DNA of 64,000 nucleotides from Chloranthus sessilifolius (GCA_021018995.1 CM037593.1:8274088-8338087), one strand, 5' to 3'. Shown: positions 10,906-22,919, counted from the first letter of the stretch. Notes: generated from the sequence alone by a model not told the origin. A program made the numbers and translations.

Positions 10906-11270
10906 GGGAATTGATGGGGACATCCCATTCAAAGAACCGCCTATGATCTATCGAAGGTGAAAGAAGCGTCACAAAGACTTCTAAATTAAAGAATGAGGGT
11001 GTTCTAAAGAAATGCATCACGGACGCCCGTGACTTCAAGATATATGCCTGTGAATTAGAAGGCTTGCTGTTTTTGTGCATGACGGACACCTGTGAATGCT
11101 GGACAAACATATGTGATTTTAGTTAACGGTTTCAGTTATTTTATATTTCAAATTTATGGAACTACTTGGGGCTTGAGGGACGTCTGTTAATACATGACGG
11201 ACATTCGTGATGATTGGATGGTCGTCCATGAGTCAGTTATCGTCCAATTTCTAATGTGTGATTAGTTGCC

Positions 11271-11278
11271 TATAAAAG
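11271..11278 (+). promoter_or_regulatory. LTR TATA box (family B)
   Basis: TATAAAAG inside TTGCCTATAAAAGGCAT. The same box is at about 25600 in B3, where it is followed by TTGTAAAGACAATTTA, as in families A and C. Confidence 0.5.
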
Positions 11279-11800
11279 GCATGGGGGGGGGATGATTATG
11301 GATTATTGCTATGCAAATTGAGAAGTTTTAATTAAGGTTTTCGTCGAGAGTGATTCGGTCAAAACTTATAAGAGCGAGTCTTCTATCTGTGTGTTGTTTA
11401 GTTCGAGGCCAACTTTTTTCATCCATCATATTTACTCTTATCTCACTCGTATGCGTAAGTATTTGGTTAATATCTTACCTTATTCTATTCTTAACCATTT
11501 GATTTGTACATACCTAGAATCCCTTTTCTTGTTAATTCCACCTGATTTCAAAAGGACCCGTTTGCGAGTTTGTTCGAAGCCTAAACTGTTGGAGATCTAG
11601 TTGTTCGTTAAGAACCCTAGTCTTCTAGATCTTAAGTGGAACGTATAGCGAGAGTAACACTATTTTGGGCTAAGTCCAATTATTTAATTAGAATTCTCTT
11701 TAATTTCGGTGATAATTTGTTAGATAATTTTTATTTCAATTACTTATGTTAATTCTCGATTAATCTCAGCCCATCACATTTGCTTCATGTTAGTTTCTAC

Positions 11801-11908
11801 CAGTGTTCCTAAAGTCGGTGGGAGGGTTTGGGCGGTCGGGTGGATTTTCCGGCGGATCGGGCCGGGCGGTGCCTAGGCGGGTGCCCCAAGATCCGGGCGG
11901 TCCCGAAG

Positions 11909-11941
<33 letters not shown>

Positions 11942-12626
11942 CCAAGAACACCCACATTTTTCTTAGGTATCTCTGTTTGCGTCCATGTTAGAGACACCTT
12001 GAAAACCATTAATTGCTTCGAATCAGATGATGGTGATCTTGTTTCAGCCCAATATCCCACATACTAGATCTTGAGATCATAGCGCACCAATCATATGATC
12101 AGTGCTAGATTCCATGTGTCAAAGATCCCCAAAAAATGGCCCTTCAATCATATGATACACATGACGCTTAAATTTGATTTCGTAAGTTTAGGGCTATTTT
12201 CTGAGTGTCTGTGACACATGGAATAAAAAACTGACTGTCTGATAGATGTATTGTGATCTCAAGATCTATTGTGTGGAATATCGAGGTGAAACACGACCTC
12301 CGCCATCTGATTTGACGTCATTAATGGTCTTCACATGTCACTAAAATACCAAGTCTCTCTTTAAAGTCGGTGCAAGGCGCAATTTTCCGAGTGCGAAGAC
12401 CCTTCTAAAATATGCCAAATAATGGCTTCCAAGGGAAAAAAAAGAAGAGTTTTTTTTTTTTTTTTTTAAAATGGGGACTAGGGTGGGGCGGCCGCTCGGG
12501 CGGGTACGGGGCGGCTTGGGCGGGCGCCCCAAATCCGATCCGCCCAAGGCGGCGTCCTAGCCAAAATCAAGGCACCTGGGGGCCCAAGCTGCCCGGGCGG
12601 CTGCCCAGGCAGCTTTAAGAACATTG
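11801..12626. mobile_element. GC-rich hAT-like non-autonomous element in B2 LTR
   Basis: Perfect 8-bp target duplication GTTTCTAC (11793-11800 and 12627-12634). The 14-bp ends CAGTGTTCCTAAAG and (reverse complement) CAATGTTCTTAAAG are near-perfect inverted repeats. Both ends carry long G+C-rich inverted zones rich in GGGCGG, GCCTAGGCGG and GGGCGGGCGCCCC. The middle has a (TA)n/(CA)n run at 11911-11940 and a foldback element at about 11990-12345. No transposase frame. It belongs to the same family as 5641-6363 and probably 32143-33455. Confidence 0.8.
11990..12345. repeat. Foldback element nested in the hAT-like element
   Basis: Arms of about 90-100 bp are inverted relative to each other: the left arm contains ACCATTAATTGCTTCGAATC and TAGATCTTGAGATCA, the right arm TGATCTCAAGATCTATTG and TGACGTCATTAATGGTCTTC. 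The centre has further short inverted phrases (CATATGAT). GATCTTGAGATCAT is shared with the foldback at 53937-54127. Confidence 0.6.
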
Positions 12627-12849
12627 GTTTCTACATCAGAAATGCACTGCATCATGCCTAGCATTTTGTCACAAAATATTTTTTTTGATTGGTTATTTAG
12701 TCCCATTTACAACCAACATATAATAGTGACAAAGTAGTCATGCTCATAGTTAACATCGTACTCTAGCTTATGAACAACACTAACGATTAAACACTAGCTT
12801 AGAAGATATAAGAGACCTAATCACTTTTCTTTAACAGTTCACCAGGGCC

Positions 12850-13800
12850 CCTACCTTTATCCTTTTGATTTGTTGACTTGCTCTATGTAGCAGGTTGTGA
12901 TGGGGTCAATACTTGAGCTTGTAGCATGGTGCTTAGGGCACGCGATGTGGTGCCAGATGAGCACGCGACATCTTGGTGCTGAGACAGCATGACATGTGGT
13001 GTCAGGAGGGCCTCGCGACGTGGTCGTGTTGTGGTGGTCGCGACACAGTCGCAGGGGAAGACGATGCAGGGAGTCACGTGCGTGATGGTTGGGACTTGAC
13101 ATTGTGTGCCACGGGCAGAAGACGTGTGCCATGGGGGTAGGTATGTCAAACCAACGTGTTTGAGGTTCTTTAGTTGTTTACCCATAGATGATGTTTGGAC
13201 CATCTATGTGGGAGAGGTGTTGGAGAATGCCTTCCACCCACACGGGACCTTGCGTTGCCAGAGGGGGCGCAAGTGTCTCCTAGGCTTGAAAGGGTGGGCC
13301 TAGGACGTCGACGCAGCGATGCCGTGTGGCACCCAAAGTGAGGTTGAAGTATGACCCGAGCTGCGCGTCACGGTGCATACGGCTGGGCAACTTCCCGAGA
13401 GCTGTGTGGGACTCAGTTGGCACGATAGTATGTGGGCCAAGTATGGACGTGTGCTAGTAATTCGGAACACACACGTGGCAGGCTGCGTGGGACTCAGTTG
13501 AGCACGGTAGCACTAGGCACATTGGTGCAATCGAGCGTGTCGTAAGGGGCACGATACATCAGATGGTAGGCCGCGAAACAGAGATAACCACGAGGGGGAG
13601 TTCCTGTCCTCTAGGCGGGTGGTATCAGAGCTGATGAAGAGATTGGTTGGCTTCGTTGTATGCAGTAGCGAAGCACCGCACGGGTTGATGGCGCGTCGAA
13701 GGATGCCCCCATGACAGTTGGTATCAGAGTTAGGTTGACTTAGCGCATTGAGTGTTAGGTACCACACTGGCTAACACTGCTGGAAGAGTAACCCCGTGAC
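12850..13800. repeat. GC-rich LTR-like sequence with two primer-site motifs
   Basis: A markedly G-rich segment between AT-rich neighbours with no credible protein. A perfect TGGTATCAGAGC lies at 13620-13631 and TGGTATCAGAGT at 13719-13730, the second preceded by CATGACAGT as at an LTR end. This looks like the LTR/internal junction of a retroelement, perhaps duplicated. No matching second LTR was found. The 210 bp before it (12639-12850) show nothing recognisable. Confidence 0.4.
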
Positions 13801-14159
13801 AAGGTGCTTGAGATAGAGTACAATGTGTACTCTCGTTGCATATATAATTGGAGCCCCACAAAAGGGCCTCTACCCTAGTCATGTGATCAATTGAAGTGAT
13901 CAGGTAACTAGGTAATTCTATTCCCTTTCATGAGGACAGCCTTCCAGCTCTCTATTCCTGCACTTGATGGGGACACACCGAAACATTCAAATTAACATTT
14001 GTTAATTTTTTTATTTTTTAATCTATGGCACTATAATTACCCCACAAAATTCACAAAAAGAAACCCAGAATCATGAAAAGAACAAACCAAGGAAAAATTC
14101 ATCGAAAACAAAAAAGGAATGGGTTTAACATCCTCAGTTAAGTTGATCCTTTATTCTAT

Positions 14160-15290
14160 CAGCAGTAATTGAAAAAAAAAACTTTGTTGGTTTAAGGTTT
14201 AGAGAAAGTAGAAGAGAGAAGAATATTAGCAAGAGAAGATAAGAAAGGAAGGCTTAGTGAGTTGAGAGGTCCTCACTAGCATTTATATTAATAGAAAATT
14301 TTCCTACACACCCATAAGTACTACATACACCACACGCACACATACTAACATATTGTACATCACCAACATGCCCCCTCAATCTGGAACATGAACATCCAAC
14401 ATGCCCAGCTTGACGTAACATCATGAAGAGTACTAGTTTCAGCGGCTTTAGTTAATACACCAACAAGTTCTCCGAGGAAGATACATCAATGAATTCTAGG
14501 ATCCATCCTAAACCTTTTTCCGAACAAAGTGAATGTCAACTTCAATATCTTTTGCTGTTTATGTAGCAGCGACTCCGAAGCAATCTTTTCAGTTGCTTCA
14601 TTATCGCATTGAAGCAGTATGGAGCCACTAATGGGAAATCTGAGCTAAGGTAGAAGAGAGTGCAGCCATAAACTCTCACACAGGCTGTGAGCAATAACCT
14701 TATACTCGGGTTTTTGGTTTTGCGGCCCTAACCGGGCCCTTTTCCCCAATTTGGAGTCCTATTCTTAAGATTTTACGGTCGGGCTAGGCAGGTTGACGGG
14801 CCAGCCCAGCCCTATTGAAACCTTTAACCTTACCATACTGATTTCGGTTCAAAGCATGAAATTTTTGAAATTTGGTAGACTTCACTTTTGTTTTTCAACA
14901 ATTATGACCATCTAGCACGTGTGTAATCATTAATAACAGTGACAAAGTTGTGAAAACCATCGAGTGAAGTAACTGGGTAAGGACCCAATACTTCAGAATG
15001 CACAATATCAAGAGGAGAGTTACATCTATGCATATGAGAAGAATAAGTACTTCTAACATGGAATGATGGAAACATCACAAACTTCACATTGAAATTCAAC
15101 AGATTGACAAAAGGGTTTAAATTCAGACCAAAATGCATAAAGTTTGAAATTCTTTCCAAAGTTTGGCAATGCCACAAAGATAAAGTATCACAATTTGTAT
15201 TGTGGAAAAATGAAAGACAAAAAGATGATTCTGATCAGATCCATCTGCAACAACAGTCGTGTACTGAAGTCCGCATCTAGTAGAGTCTTC
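14160..15290 (-). mobile_element. Ty1/copia fragments (integrase, RNase H tail, LTR start)
   Basis: On the minus strand, 15180-14905 reads as copia integrase: LNFNVKFVMF, HMHRCNSPLDIVHSEVLGPY, PVTSLDGFHNFVTVINDYTR. The first catalytic D is replaced (HSE instead of HSD). After a gap, 14590-14390 reads as the pol C-terminus: KILKLTFTLF, ELVGVLTKAAETSTLHDV, ending where TGTTGGTGATGTACAATATG begins, a probable 3' LTR extending to about 14160. RT is missing. From 13800 to 14160 I see only AT-rich sequence without a gene. Confidence 0.6.
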
Positions 15291-15304
15291 TCTCGACAAT
15301 TCCT

Positions 15305-15708
15305 GTTAGGGCTGTCAACGGGTTGGGTCGACCCAATATCACCTGTCCAGTTCTGCTTTTTTACCTGGTTGGGCAAATAATCTTGACCCGTCAAGTCTGA
15401 TCGAGCATGAAGCATCCAATCCGATCTTCAGGTGGGGCTAGGTCGACTCAAAGGTCTGGTTGGGAAAAAGCCCAGTTGGGTCGACACGACCATACCCGAT
15501 ATTTTTATATAAATTAAGGAAAATAGGATTTTTAAATGGGTCGGGTTTTTTCCGATCGAGCATCGGGTCATGTCGGTTTGCAGGTCGCATTGGGCATATA
15601 CCCTTGACTTGTCGGGTTTGGCTGCACCATCACGTCAGCCATATGCCTTTTACCCAACGGGCAGCTAAAATTTTTCTCTGACCCAAACCCACCCATTAAG
15701 AGCCCTAG
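15305..15708. mobile_element. hAT-like MITE with TAGGGCTGTCAAC ends
   Basis: Starts TTAGGGCTGTCAACGGGTTG and ends CACCCATTAAGAGCCCTAG, whose reverse complement is CTAGGGCTCTTAATGGGTG, giving imperfect inverted ends. The inside is rich in GGGTCG/CGACCC steps. Ends of this type mark a widespread plant non-autonomous hAT group. I could not settle the target duplication. Confidence 0.55.
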
Positions 15709-17491
15709 TTTCTATCGTACTCTTCCATCAGAAATTGAACACAAGGTGGAACCCAAATTGGTCCAGCTTTTTGTTTTTGCTTTTTGAACCTGTGGTATAT
15801 AGTACTCTTTCAAAAGTTTACAAGAAAAGGTACAAAGCATGAAAATATAAATTACAGAGCAAGGGGTCAAATTTGAGCCCCATATGAAAACACAAGGGCC
15901 ATAATCCCACCCAATAACTCTGCAAGCCTTATAGTATTATGCTATTGCTCTAAAGATCTCAGGCAGATATTAATGGCCCTTGCTCCTTGAGTCAGGCGAC
16001 CAGCTCGAAAATTGCCCTCTTGGTGAATATGGAAGCAATAAACCTGTCCAAATTCAGAATGCAATCAATCTTTTTTAAATTTGGTAGCAAGTCTCCACAG
16101 AGAAATCACTGCAGCCAACTCTCCATAGAGAATTTCTAGAATTGATCGATCGATTTATAAATAATAAAGTCGCTTGAAGTCTCAGTCCACAATCAATTGA
16201 TCAAAAGTTTGAATTCAATCGATCGACTAAGAAGAATAAATTCGCCAAAAGCTCAAAAGCCCCTGTCCTCAATCGATTGATCGAATATCTGAGATCTATC
16301 GATCGACTAAAGCACGCCTCAAGTCTTTTTTTAGGTCACTCTTCCATCGCTTCTTCTTACGTCATTTCTTCTTACGCTAGAAAATCTGTTGCTGCCCAAT
16401 TCCAACGCTCTCGATCTTGATGTCCCCTTCAAGTACTAATGCGGTTGCAAAGAAATCTTTCTTACGAACTCTAGGGGACTAGAGTTTGAAGGAAAGCTAA
16501 AAATCTCCAGATCTGTACTTTATGGAAATAAACATGGAAGGAGAAAAGTAAAACCTCTTAAACTTAAATTACTTTAAAATGTTAAAAATTAAAAAGTATG
16601 GAAATGCATTCATATCCTTTGCATTAAACCCCATCTATGATTTTATCGGAGTGAAACAAATACTTCCTTTTCTTTCATTGTGCAGTGAATACATAAACAA
16701 GAAAGCCAATTTTTTTTTTTTTTTTTTCAATTATAAAAAAAAATCGTTGACCTTTTTTTATGTAATCATTTGAGCAAATACAGCAAAAAGTGATTCATTT
16801 ACACCATCGCTAGTGTCTTTGCCATGTTTGAACTTGAGATAGAGCGATAAAAGGGAAACTACACAAAGTTGTAAAGACAAAAGCATCATTTATGAGTTCT
16901 GTCAATTTGCAGTACTGTTATCTTTCCCCCAAAGTTTGAAGCAAAGTGAGAAAATATGGGTACGGGTTTAATATGGTGAGCGAGAAAGTTGGAAAAAAAA
17001 AGAGGCAAAATATGGGAAAAGGTGGGTGGGGGGGGGGTGATTGAAAGGGAAAAACACAGTAAAATATAGATGACGCAAAAAATCAGGAAAAATAGGAAAA
17101 AACAAGATAATATTAAAATCTTTTTTTTTTTTTTTTAACTTGTTTTTAAAAATACGGTGAATTATGGGAAAATCATTTAATACGTGTATTATTTAAAAAT
17201 ACATATACATATATGTTTAAATATGGGTATTTTACGTGTTTAGTACGTTGTGGCAAACAAATGCATATTATACGCGTATTTTTCAAAAAAAGCCGTATTT
17301 TGTCACAATGGTTTGAAGCATGAATATGCAAGGAATTCTTGTGAAAGGTCATCGATTCTATTCTTAATGACATGCTTTAATCACCTGATACCTTATTGTG
17401 TTTGAGTTGACATTTACATGTTATACTGGCATTTACGAGTTATTTATTCTGGGCTGTTGTTCACTCCATGTTCATGTTTCTGTTTGTGAAG
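15709..17491. other. Non-coding stretch upstream of the first visible NSUN5-like exon
   Basis: No gene was recognised. At 16135-16310 there is a cluster of GATCGATCGATT, AATCGATCGACT and AATCGATTGATCGA palindromic phrases, like the U3 motif clusters of the LTRs here, so this is probably an LTR remnant. 16700-17300 is AT-rich with homopolymers. I searched it for the N-terminal NSUN5 exons and found none. It ends as intron with the acceptor GTTTGTGAAG at 17491. Confidence 0.5.
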
Positions 17492-17636
17492 GTTCTTGAC
17501 GCTTGTTCAGCTCCAGGAAACAAAACGGTTCACCTTGCTGCACTCATGAGGGGAAGGGGGAAGATTATAGCATGTGAACTTAGTAAGGAACGGGTTAGAA
17601 ATTTAGAAGATACCATTAGGCGGGCTGGAGCTTCTA
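17492..17636 (+). CDS. NSUN5: NSUN5-like exon: SAM-binding motif I
   Basis: Starts after acceptor ...TTTGTGAAG and encodes VLDACSAPGNKTVHLAALM, then GRGKIIACELSKERVRNLED and TIRRAGAS. DACSAPGNKT is the SAM-binding loop. The Glu in ACELSKER is where this family binds the SAM ribose. The exon ends in phase 1 at ...GCTTCTA before donor GTATCC; the last A joins AT of the next exon to make Asn (GASN-VDIF). The open frame continues past the donor to 17728 but leaves the family pattern, which supports the donor. Confidence 0.85.
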
Positions 17637-17787
17637 GTATCCTTTGCATGCTGCATGATCTTGCAATTGATCATCTACTCTTACATGACAGCGTGTTTGG
17701 TACTTTTTCTCCTCTGTTTACATTATAGTTCCATAAGTGGGAAGTTGAAGAGCAGGGCAAGATTACTTGTTGTGGACAGTTTGTAGG

Positions 17788-17955
17788 GCATGGTATAAAA
17801 AATCGGTCGATACCGATATGTATCAATGATACATATCGTTTTCGCTGGAAACCGATACCACCCCGATACCAGTATCGGCGATACATATTGGTTGATACGT
17901 CTCGGTCCTCCATGGACTAATACCTGAGACCGATCCCGAGTTAGATACCTTGGTT
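17788..17955. mobile_element. TATCG-type miniature element
   Basis: A short element packed with CCGATAC/GTATCGG phrases, from GGTATAAAAAATCGGTCG to CGAGTTAGATACCTTGG. Related copies lie at 18440, 39918, 42905, 45321, 46187 and 47140. No coding capacity. Confidence 0.5.
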
Positions 17956-18439
17956 GTGTTTGTATGAACTAGGATGCCTTTGAATTACTAATGGTTTTAT
18001 TATATTATTTTCATCACATGGATCTCTACTCAAATTAAAGGTTTTTAATTGCAATCTAGGATACAAAACCTTCTCTCAAGTACACATTAGCAATTAAAAC
18101 AGAAAATAGAAGAAATTAGACACTAAACTGCCATTACTATACAAAAACAAGAGCTTTTAACAGTAGGACAAAATATATTTGTGTGTTTGTGTGACATTGA
18201 CTACTTGCAGACAAACCGTTAAAGAAAATCACAGGATTTGAGTGCAAAGCAAAATGAACATGCGTATTAGAAACTGTTCTTCAACAGATAAAAATAACAA
18301 TGTATGCAGAAAAAACATGGATCTCTACATTTTGTTCCAGTTGTTCTCCACCATTAATCTTATGAAAGGCTTGTGTTTCATTTCATCAGATACTCATCAC
18401 ATGATGCCGTAGCTTATTGTTGGGGTATTTGGAGTAGAT

Positions 18440-18758
18440 ATAATATCCTAGGAAGGTACATATCGGCTGATATGTTTTTGGTTGGGCCCCATCCGATTCG
18501 GATATGAACCCCGATTTAGTATGAGGTCAAATATCAGGTCAAACTGGTCAAATATCGGACCATATCGGGTCATATTGGCCGATATGTATCGAATATGACC
18601 CAGAAATTATAAAAATGCCCTTTTTGCAATTTTTAATATATTTATATTATGTTAAAAATGAAAAAAAGGTGCTTGAATATCAGCTGGTTTGGCCGATACT
18701 TATTGGATATGTTTCGGCTTGGGACCCAACTGATATGCCCATAGATATCCGAGATGAA
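18440..18758. mobile_element. TATCG-type miniature element, diverged
   Basis: Repeated CATATCGG, GGCCGATATG and CGGATATGAA phrases from about 18440 to 18758, immediately left of the MITE at 18759. It is probably interrupted by that MITE. Boundaries are approximate. Confidence 0.4.
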
Positions 18759-19106
18759 GGCTGCGTTTGGCATAGCTCTTGCCATCTCCCTGCCAGAGCC
18801 GGATATACTTGCTTTAGCAGCCCCCTCTTCTCCTCGTAACTCCCTGCAAAGCAAGATTTACCTGCTCTAGCAGCTACCTCCTTGCTCTCTGCTAACTCAT
18901 TGCCAGAGCAAATAAAATCTGCTTTGGCAAGGAGTGAGCAGAGAGCAGCGGAGAACTGCTGGAGCAGGTAAATCCTGCTCTGCAGGGAGTTAGCAAGGGG
19001 AAGAGGAACCTGCTAAAGCAGGTAGCAGGGATTTAACAAAGAGAAAGGGAACCTGCTTTACCCCTGCTCTGGCAGGGAGCTAGCAGAAGCTATGCCAAAC
19101 ACAGCC
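18759..19106. mobile_element. MITE with GGCTGYGTTTGGCATAGCT inverted ends
   Basis: Left end GGCTGCGTTTGGCATAGCTC and right end whose reverse complement is GGCTGTGTTTGGCATAGCTT, a ~20-bp terminal inverted repeat, 348 bp in all. The interior repeats CTGCTCTAGCAG and GCAGGGAGYTAGCA many times in both orientations, so most of the element can fold on itself. No coding capacity. Confidence 0.7.
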
Positions 19107-20689
19107 TAAATCCCGCTAGTATCATTACAATTTCATTTTCTAGTGGTATGGTATGAAGAAAAACATATCAAATACATTTTCTATTGGTGTGATATTGATA
19201 TGATATTAGTATGACATTAGCACGTGTGTGTATGCATGATACTTTTATTTATAGAAATGCATTATATTTGTAATATTGAACTTTAAGTTACAAAATTGAT
19301 GGCATTAGGGTTAACATATATACTCTTCTATATTGAGGCTAATAAGAAATGCATATATTATTATTTTTATGCATGGTAATTTAAACCTTTCAATTTATGT
19401 TGATGACTGATAAGTTGGAAAATACATATACTATTTTTTGGGTGCACTAGTTAATTCTCTACTAATAAAGTTTCTTTTATTAACAAATCTTATTTCTTTA
19501 GTAAGGAAGTTTCTTTTTATTGAAGAAGTCATTTTTGTTAACTCTCTACTAGTGAAGTTTCTTTTATTGATATAACTCAGTTCAGCAAATTTTGTTTCTT
19601 TAATAATAAAGTTTTCGTATATTGATATAACTCATTTTAATAAAGTTTCGTATATTGATATAACTCATTCAATTATAACATTTCTATGTAACTGTAGTTA
19701 AAAGATAAAACCTCTTAGGATCCCATGTAGCTGAACCCCATTACCATGCTTACATACTTTAAAAAATAAAAAAATGCATATCCATTCTAATGTCATCAGG
19801 TGGTTCCATGTATCTCGCAGAAATTTTTTTTCCCCGGTTTTTCATGTTAGGTGACTAGGCAGTTGTCAAACGACTAACTAGCAATAAAGGTTCACAAAGT
19901 ACACAGCGGGAAAAGAGTGTAGAGTTTAGTGCCTCTTACCTCTAAACCCTCCAAACAACAATTTATCTAATCTCCCCAATTTCTAACAACTGGAAATCTT
20001 GTGGAATCTACTTCTGTATTCAAATTTAGTGTTTTGCTTTTCATACTAGAGGTGTCACAACTTGTATTAAACTAACTCGAAGTGGAGAGCTGAATGCAGA
20101 TGAAGAAATCAATAGATAATGGTAGTGTGTAAACAACAAATTTGCGTATGATATAAATCTAACACAAATCAATCATAACAAATTTCCCCTCGCTAGGAGA
20201 GGGTTTTATTAAAAATGGCGGACTTTACACTTCCGGGTATCGCAGTCAATTCCCCGTTAATTACATCAAAATTGAATACCTCTGATTAAAAGCTACTAAA
20301 TAAAGATAAATAACGTAATTACATCTCTGAAATAAACAAAACTAAAAATTCTAATTATAAGTCTTCATCAGCATCTTCAATCCGTCATGAGATATATGCA
20401 TAGCAGACTATCTTCATCGGAGATTTGAGAAATATGAAATAGGGGACGACGGCTGGGAGAACCCCTCCTCCAAAAGCCGGTTCCATTTGATCGAAAAGCA
20501 CAAGTCATTACTGGAGCAAGAAACTCGTGGACGAGTCTTATAATGAATTCTTGTTCTCTGGTCTAAAAGATGAGTTCGAATACCGAATCCATTCTTCGGG
20601 CAACTGATTATCAAAGGAGTTATCACTTTTAGTGATAAAGTGTCTAATCATGAGTTAGATATCGTCAAATTCCTTAAACTTTGATGATC

Positions 20690-21035
20690 ATAGATGATTT
20701 TATAATGATTTTATCGTTGGATATGATCAATATCTTAAGATTTGGTCAATGTATAGTAATCCACCGTTGGATCTTGTTACGATCTCACATTATGATCGTT
20801 TGGCTAAAAGTCAACGATTCCACCGTTGGATTTGACTACAATCACAAGATCTGGTCAATATGCAATAAATCTACCGTTGGATCTCATTACGATCTCTCAT
20901 TATGATCATTTGACTAAGTCAACAATTCTACCGTTGGATTTGACCAAAATTACAAGATCTGGTCAATATACAATAAATCCACCGTTGGATCTCGTTACGA
21001 TCTCATATTATGATCGTTTTAACTAAAAGTCAGCG
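20690..21035. repeat. Tandem repeat, about 117-bp units, three copies
   Basis: Units share CCGTTGGATCTCGTTACGAT, TATGATCGTTT and AAGATCTGGTCAATAT, and appear three times with few changes; the phrase ACCGTTGGAT recurs about every 60 bp. No gene was found in it. It may belong to the same retroelement as the array at 21706. Confidence 0.65.
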
Positions 21036-21705
21036 AGTCTACTGTGAAAGAATTTTCGATCTCGAAGTTAAGGTCCAAACCCTCATTTGAGGGAGTGATG
21101 ATCCGAACCGCGAGGGAAACTCCAATTATCATAGATTAATATTTTGGGTATTATAGTCCGAAATCATTCTTCAGGTTTGTGATTACAACCCGTATGAGTA
21201 TCGAATTCGTAGTTGCAATCCGAGTGTATTAGGAGTTATGCCCAGGGTCGTACCCACGTGACTAAACTATTTCTAAGTATACAAGATATGGGTACGAGTC
21301 GTAACGCGTAATCCCAAATTGCATCATAAATCCTACTTAGGAGGAGCCGTAGCTCTTATCCTAGGCGTATCACTTTTAGGTAAGGGCCGTAGCCCTTATC
21401 CTAAATGTCTTAACCTCAACTTTTTCCTCCTGTCCACTTTTAAAAAATAGAAAATAAAAAAGATGAAAGGAATAGCCAGAATCTCGGAGATACCCTAAAG
21501 TCTTTTTAGAAGAATCGGAGATATTTTCGGCAGAGCTGTGTCAGAATTTTCGGATCCCTTCCAATGAGGACGAGTATGCTATTTATAGATTTATGGTAGC
21601 GGTTATAGAAGTTACGATCCTACGGTTCCGGTAAGGTTTTCATAAAATGAGCGGCTGAGAGAGCTGCGTAAGTTTTTGTTTTCACGCGGATCATTCTTTT
21701 CTCAT

Positions 21706-22872
21706 AACCACCTAGGGTGGATAAGTATATTTCTATCCACTTAGGGTGGATAAGTATTTTTCTATCCACCTACGGTGGATAAGTATATTTCTATCCACTT
21801 AGGGTGGATAAGTATATTTCTATCCACCTAGGGTGGATAAGTATTTTTCTATCCATCTAGGGTGGATAAGTATTTTCCTATCCACCTAGGGTGGATAAGT
21901 ATATTTCTATCCACCTAGGTGGATAAGTATTTTTCTAGCCACCTAGGTGACTACGCATATTCTAGCCACCTAGGTGGATAAGTATTTTTCTATCCACCTA
22001 GGGTGGATAAGTATATTTCTATCCACCTAGGGTGGATAAGTATTTTTCTAGCCACCTAGGTGACTACGTATATTTTCTAGCCACCTAGGTGGATAAGTAT
22101 TTTTCTATCCACCTAGAGTGGATAAGTATATTTTTATCCACCTAGGGTGGATATGTATTTTTCTATCCACCTAGGTGGATAAGTATTTTTCTAGCCACCT
22201 AGGTGACTACGTATATTTTCTAGCCACCTAGGTGGATAAGTATATTTCTATCCACCTAGGGTGGATAAGTATTTTTCTATCCACCTAGGGCGGATAAGTA
22301 TTTTTCTATCCACGTAGGTGGATAAGTATTTTTCTAGCCACCTAGGTGACTACGTATATTTTCAAGCCACCTAGGTGACTACAAATATTTTCAATCCACC
22401 TAGGGTGGATAAGTATTTTTCTAGCCACTTAGGTGACTACGTATATTTTTTAGCCACCTAGGTGACTACGTATATTTTCAATCCACCTAGGGTGGATAAG
22501 TATTTTTCTAGCCACTTAGGTGACTACGTATATTTTTTAGCCACCTAGGTGACTACGTATATTTTCAATCCACCTAGGGTGGATAAGTATAGCTCTATCC
22601 ACCTATGGTGGATGAGTATTTTTCTATCCACCTAGGTGACTACGTATATTTTCTAGCTACCTAGGTGGATAAGTATATTTCTATCTACCTAGGTGACTAC
22701 GCATATTTTCTAGCCACCTAGGTGGATAAGTATTTTTCTATCCACCTAGGGTGGATAAATATTTTTCTAGCCACCTCGGTGACTACGTATATTTTCTAGC
22801 CACCTAGATGGCTACGTATATTTTTCTAGCTATCTAGGTGGCTAAGAATATTTTTCTAGCCACCTAGATGTC
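21706..22872. repeat. Minisatellite with palindromic CCACCTAGGTGG core
   Basis: About 40 units of 27-31 bp. Two unit types alternate irregularly: type 1 is CCACCTAGGGTGGATAAGTA plus a T-rich tail TTTTTCTAT; type 2 is CCACCTAGGTGACTACGTAT plus ATTTTCTAG. The core CCACCTAGGTGG is a perfect palindrome and most units carry it with one change or one extra G. The array ends ~50 bp before a TATA-box sequence. It is not coding. Confidence 0.9.
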
Positions 22873-22919
22873 TAACATAACTTTGGACTGTAAATCCTAT
22901 TTAGAGTAGGATTTGTTAA

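Larger units (their letters stand above)
9256..12638 (+). mobile_element. Ty3/gypsy chromovirus B2, 5'-truncated
   Basis: A second family-B copy that starts inside RNase H and continues through integrase, chromodomain and a complete 3' LTR ending at 12638 (TTTCTACATCA). The LTR is split by the GC-rich hAT-like element at 11801-12626. Nothing upstream of RNase H remains. Confidence 0.75.
10912..12638 (+). repeat. 3' LTR of B2 (family-B reference LTR, with insertion)
   Basis: Excluding the 826-bp insertion and one copy of its 8-bp duplication, the LTR is about 893 bp, TGATGGGG...TACATCA. U3 carries GACGTCCGTGA-like palindromic phrases (11015-11230), a TATA box is at 11271, and the R/U5 resembles A and C. 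It is the only nearly full-length family-B LTR here. Confidence 0.75.

Noticed and set aside
12857..13303. His/Cys-rich short proteins on both strands of the GC-rich segment
   Set aside because: Open frames on both strands follow from the high G+C content; no motif or start context supports them.
21706..22872. CRISPR-like array
   Set aside because: There are no unique spacers of constant length: the units are contiguous variants of the same 27-31 bp sequence, and the genome is clearly eukaryotic.
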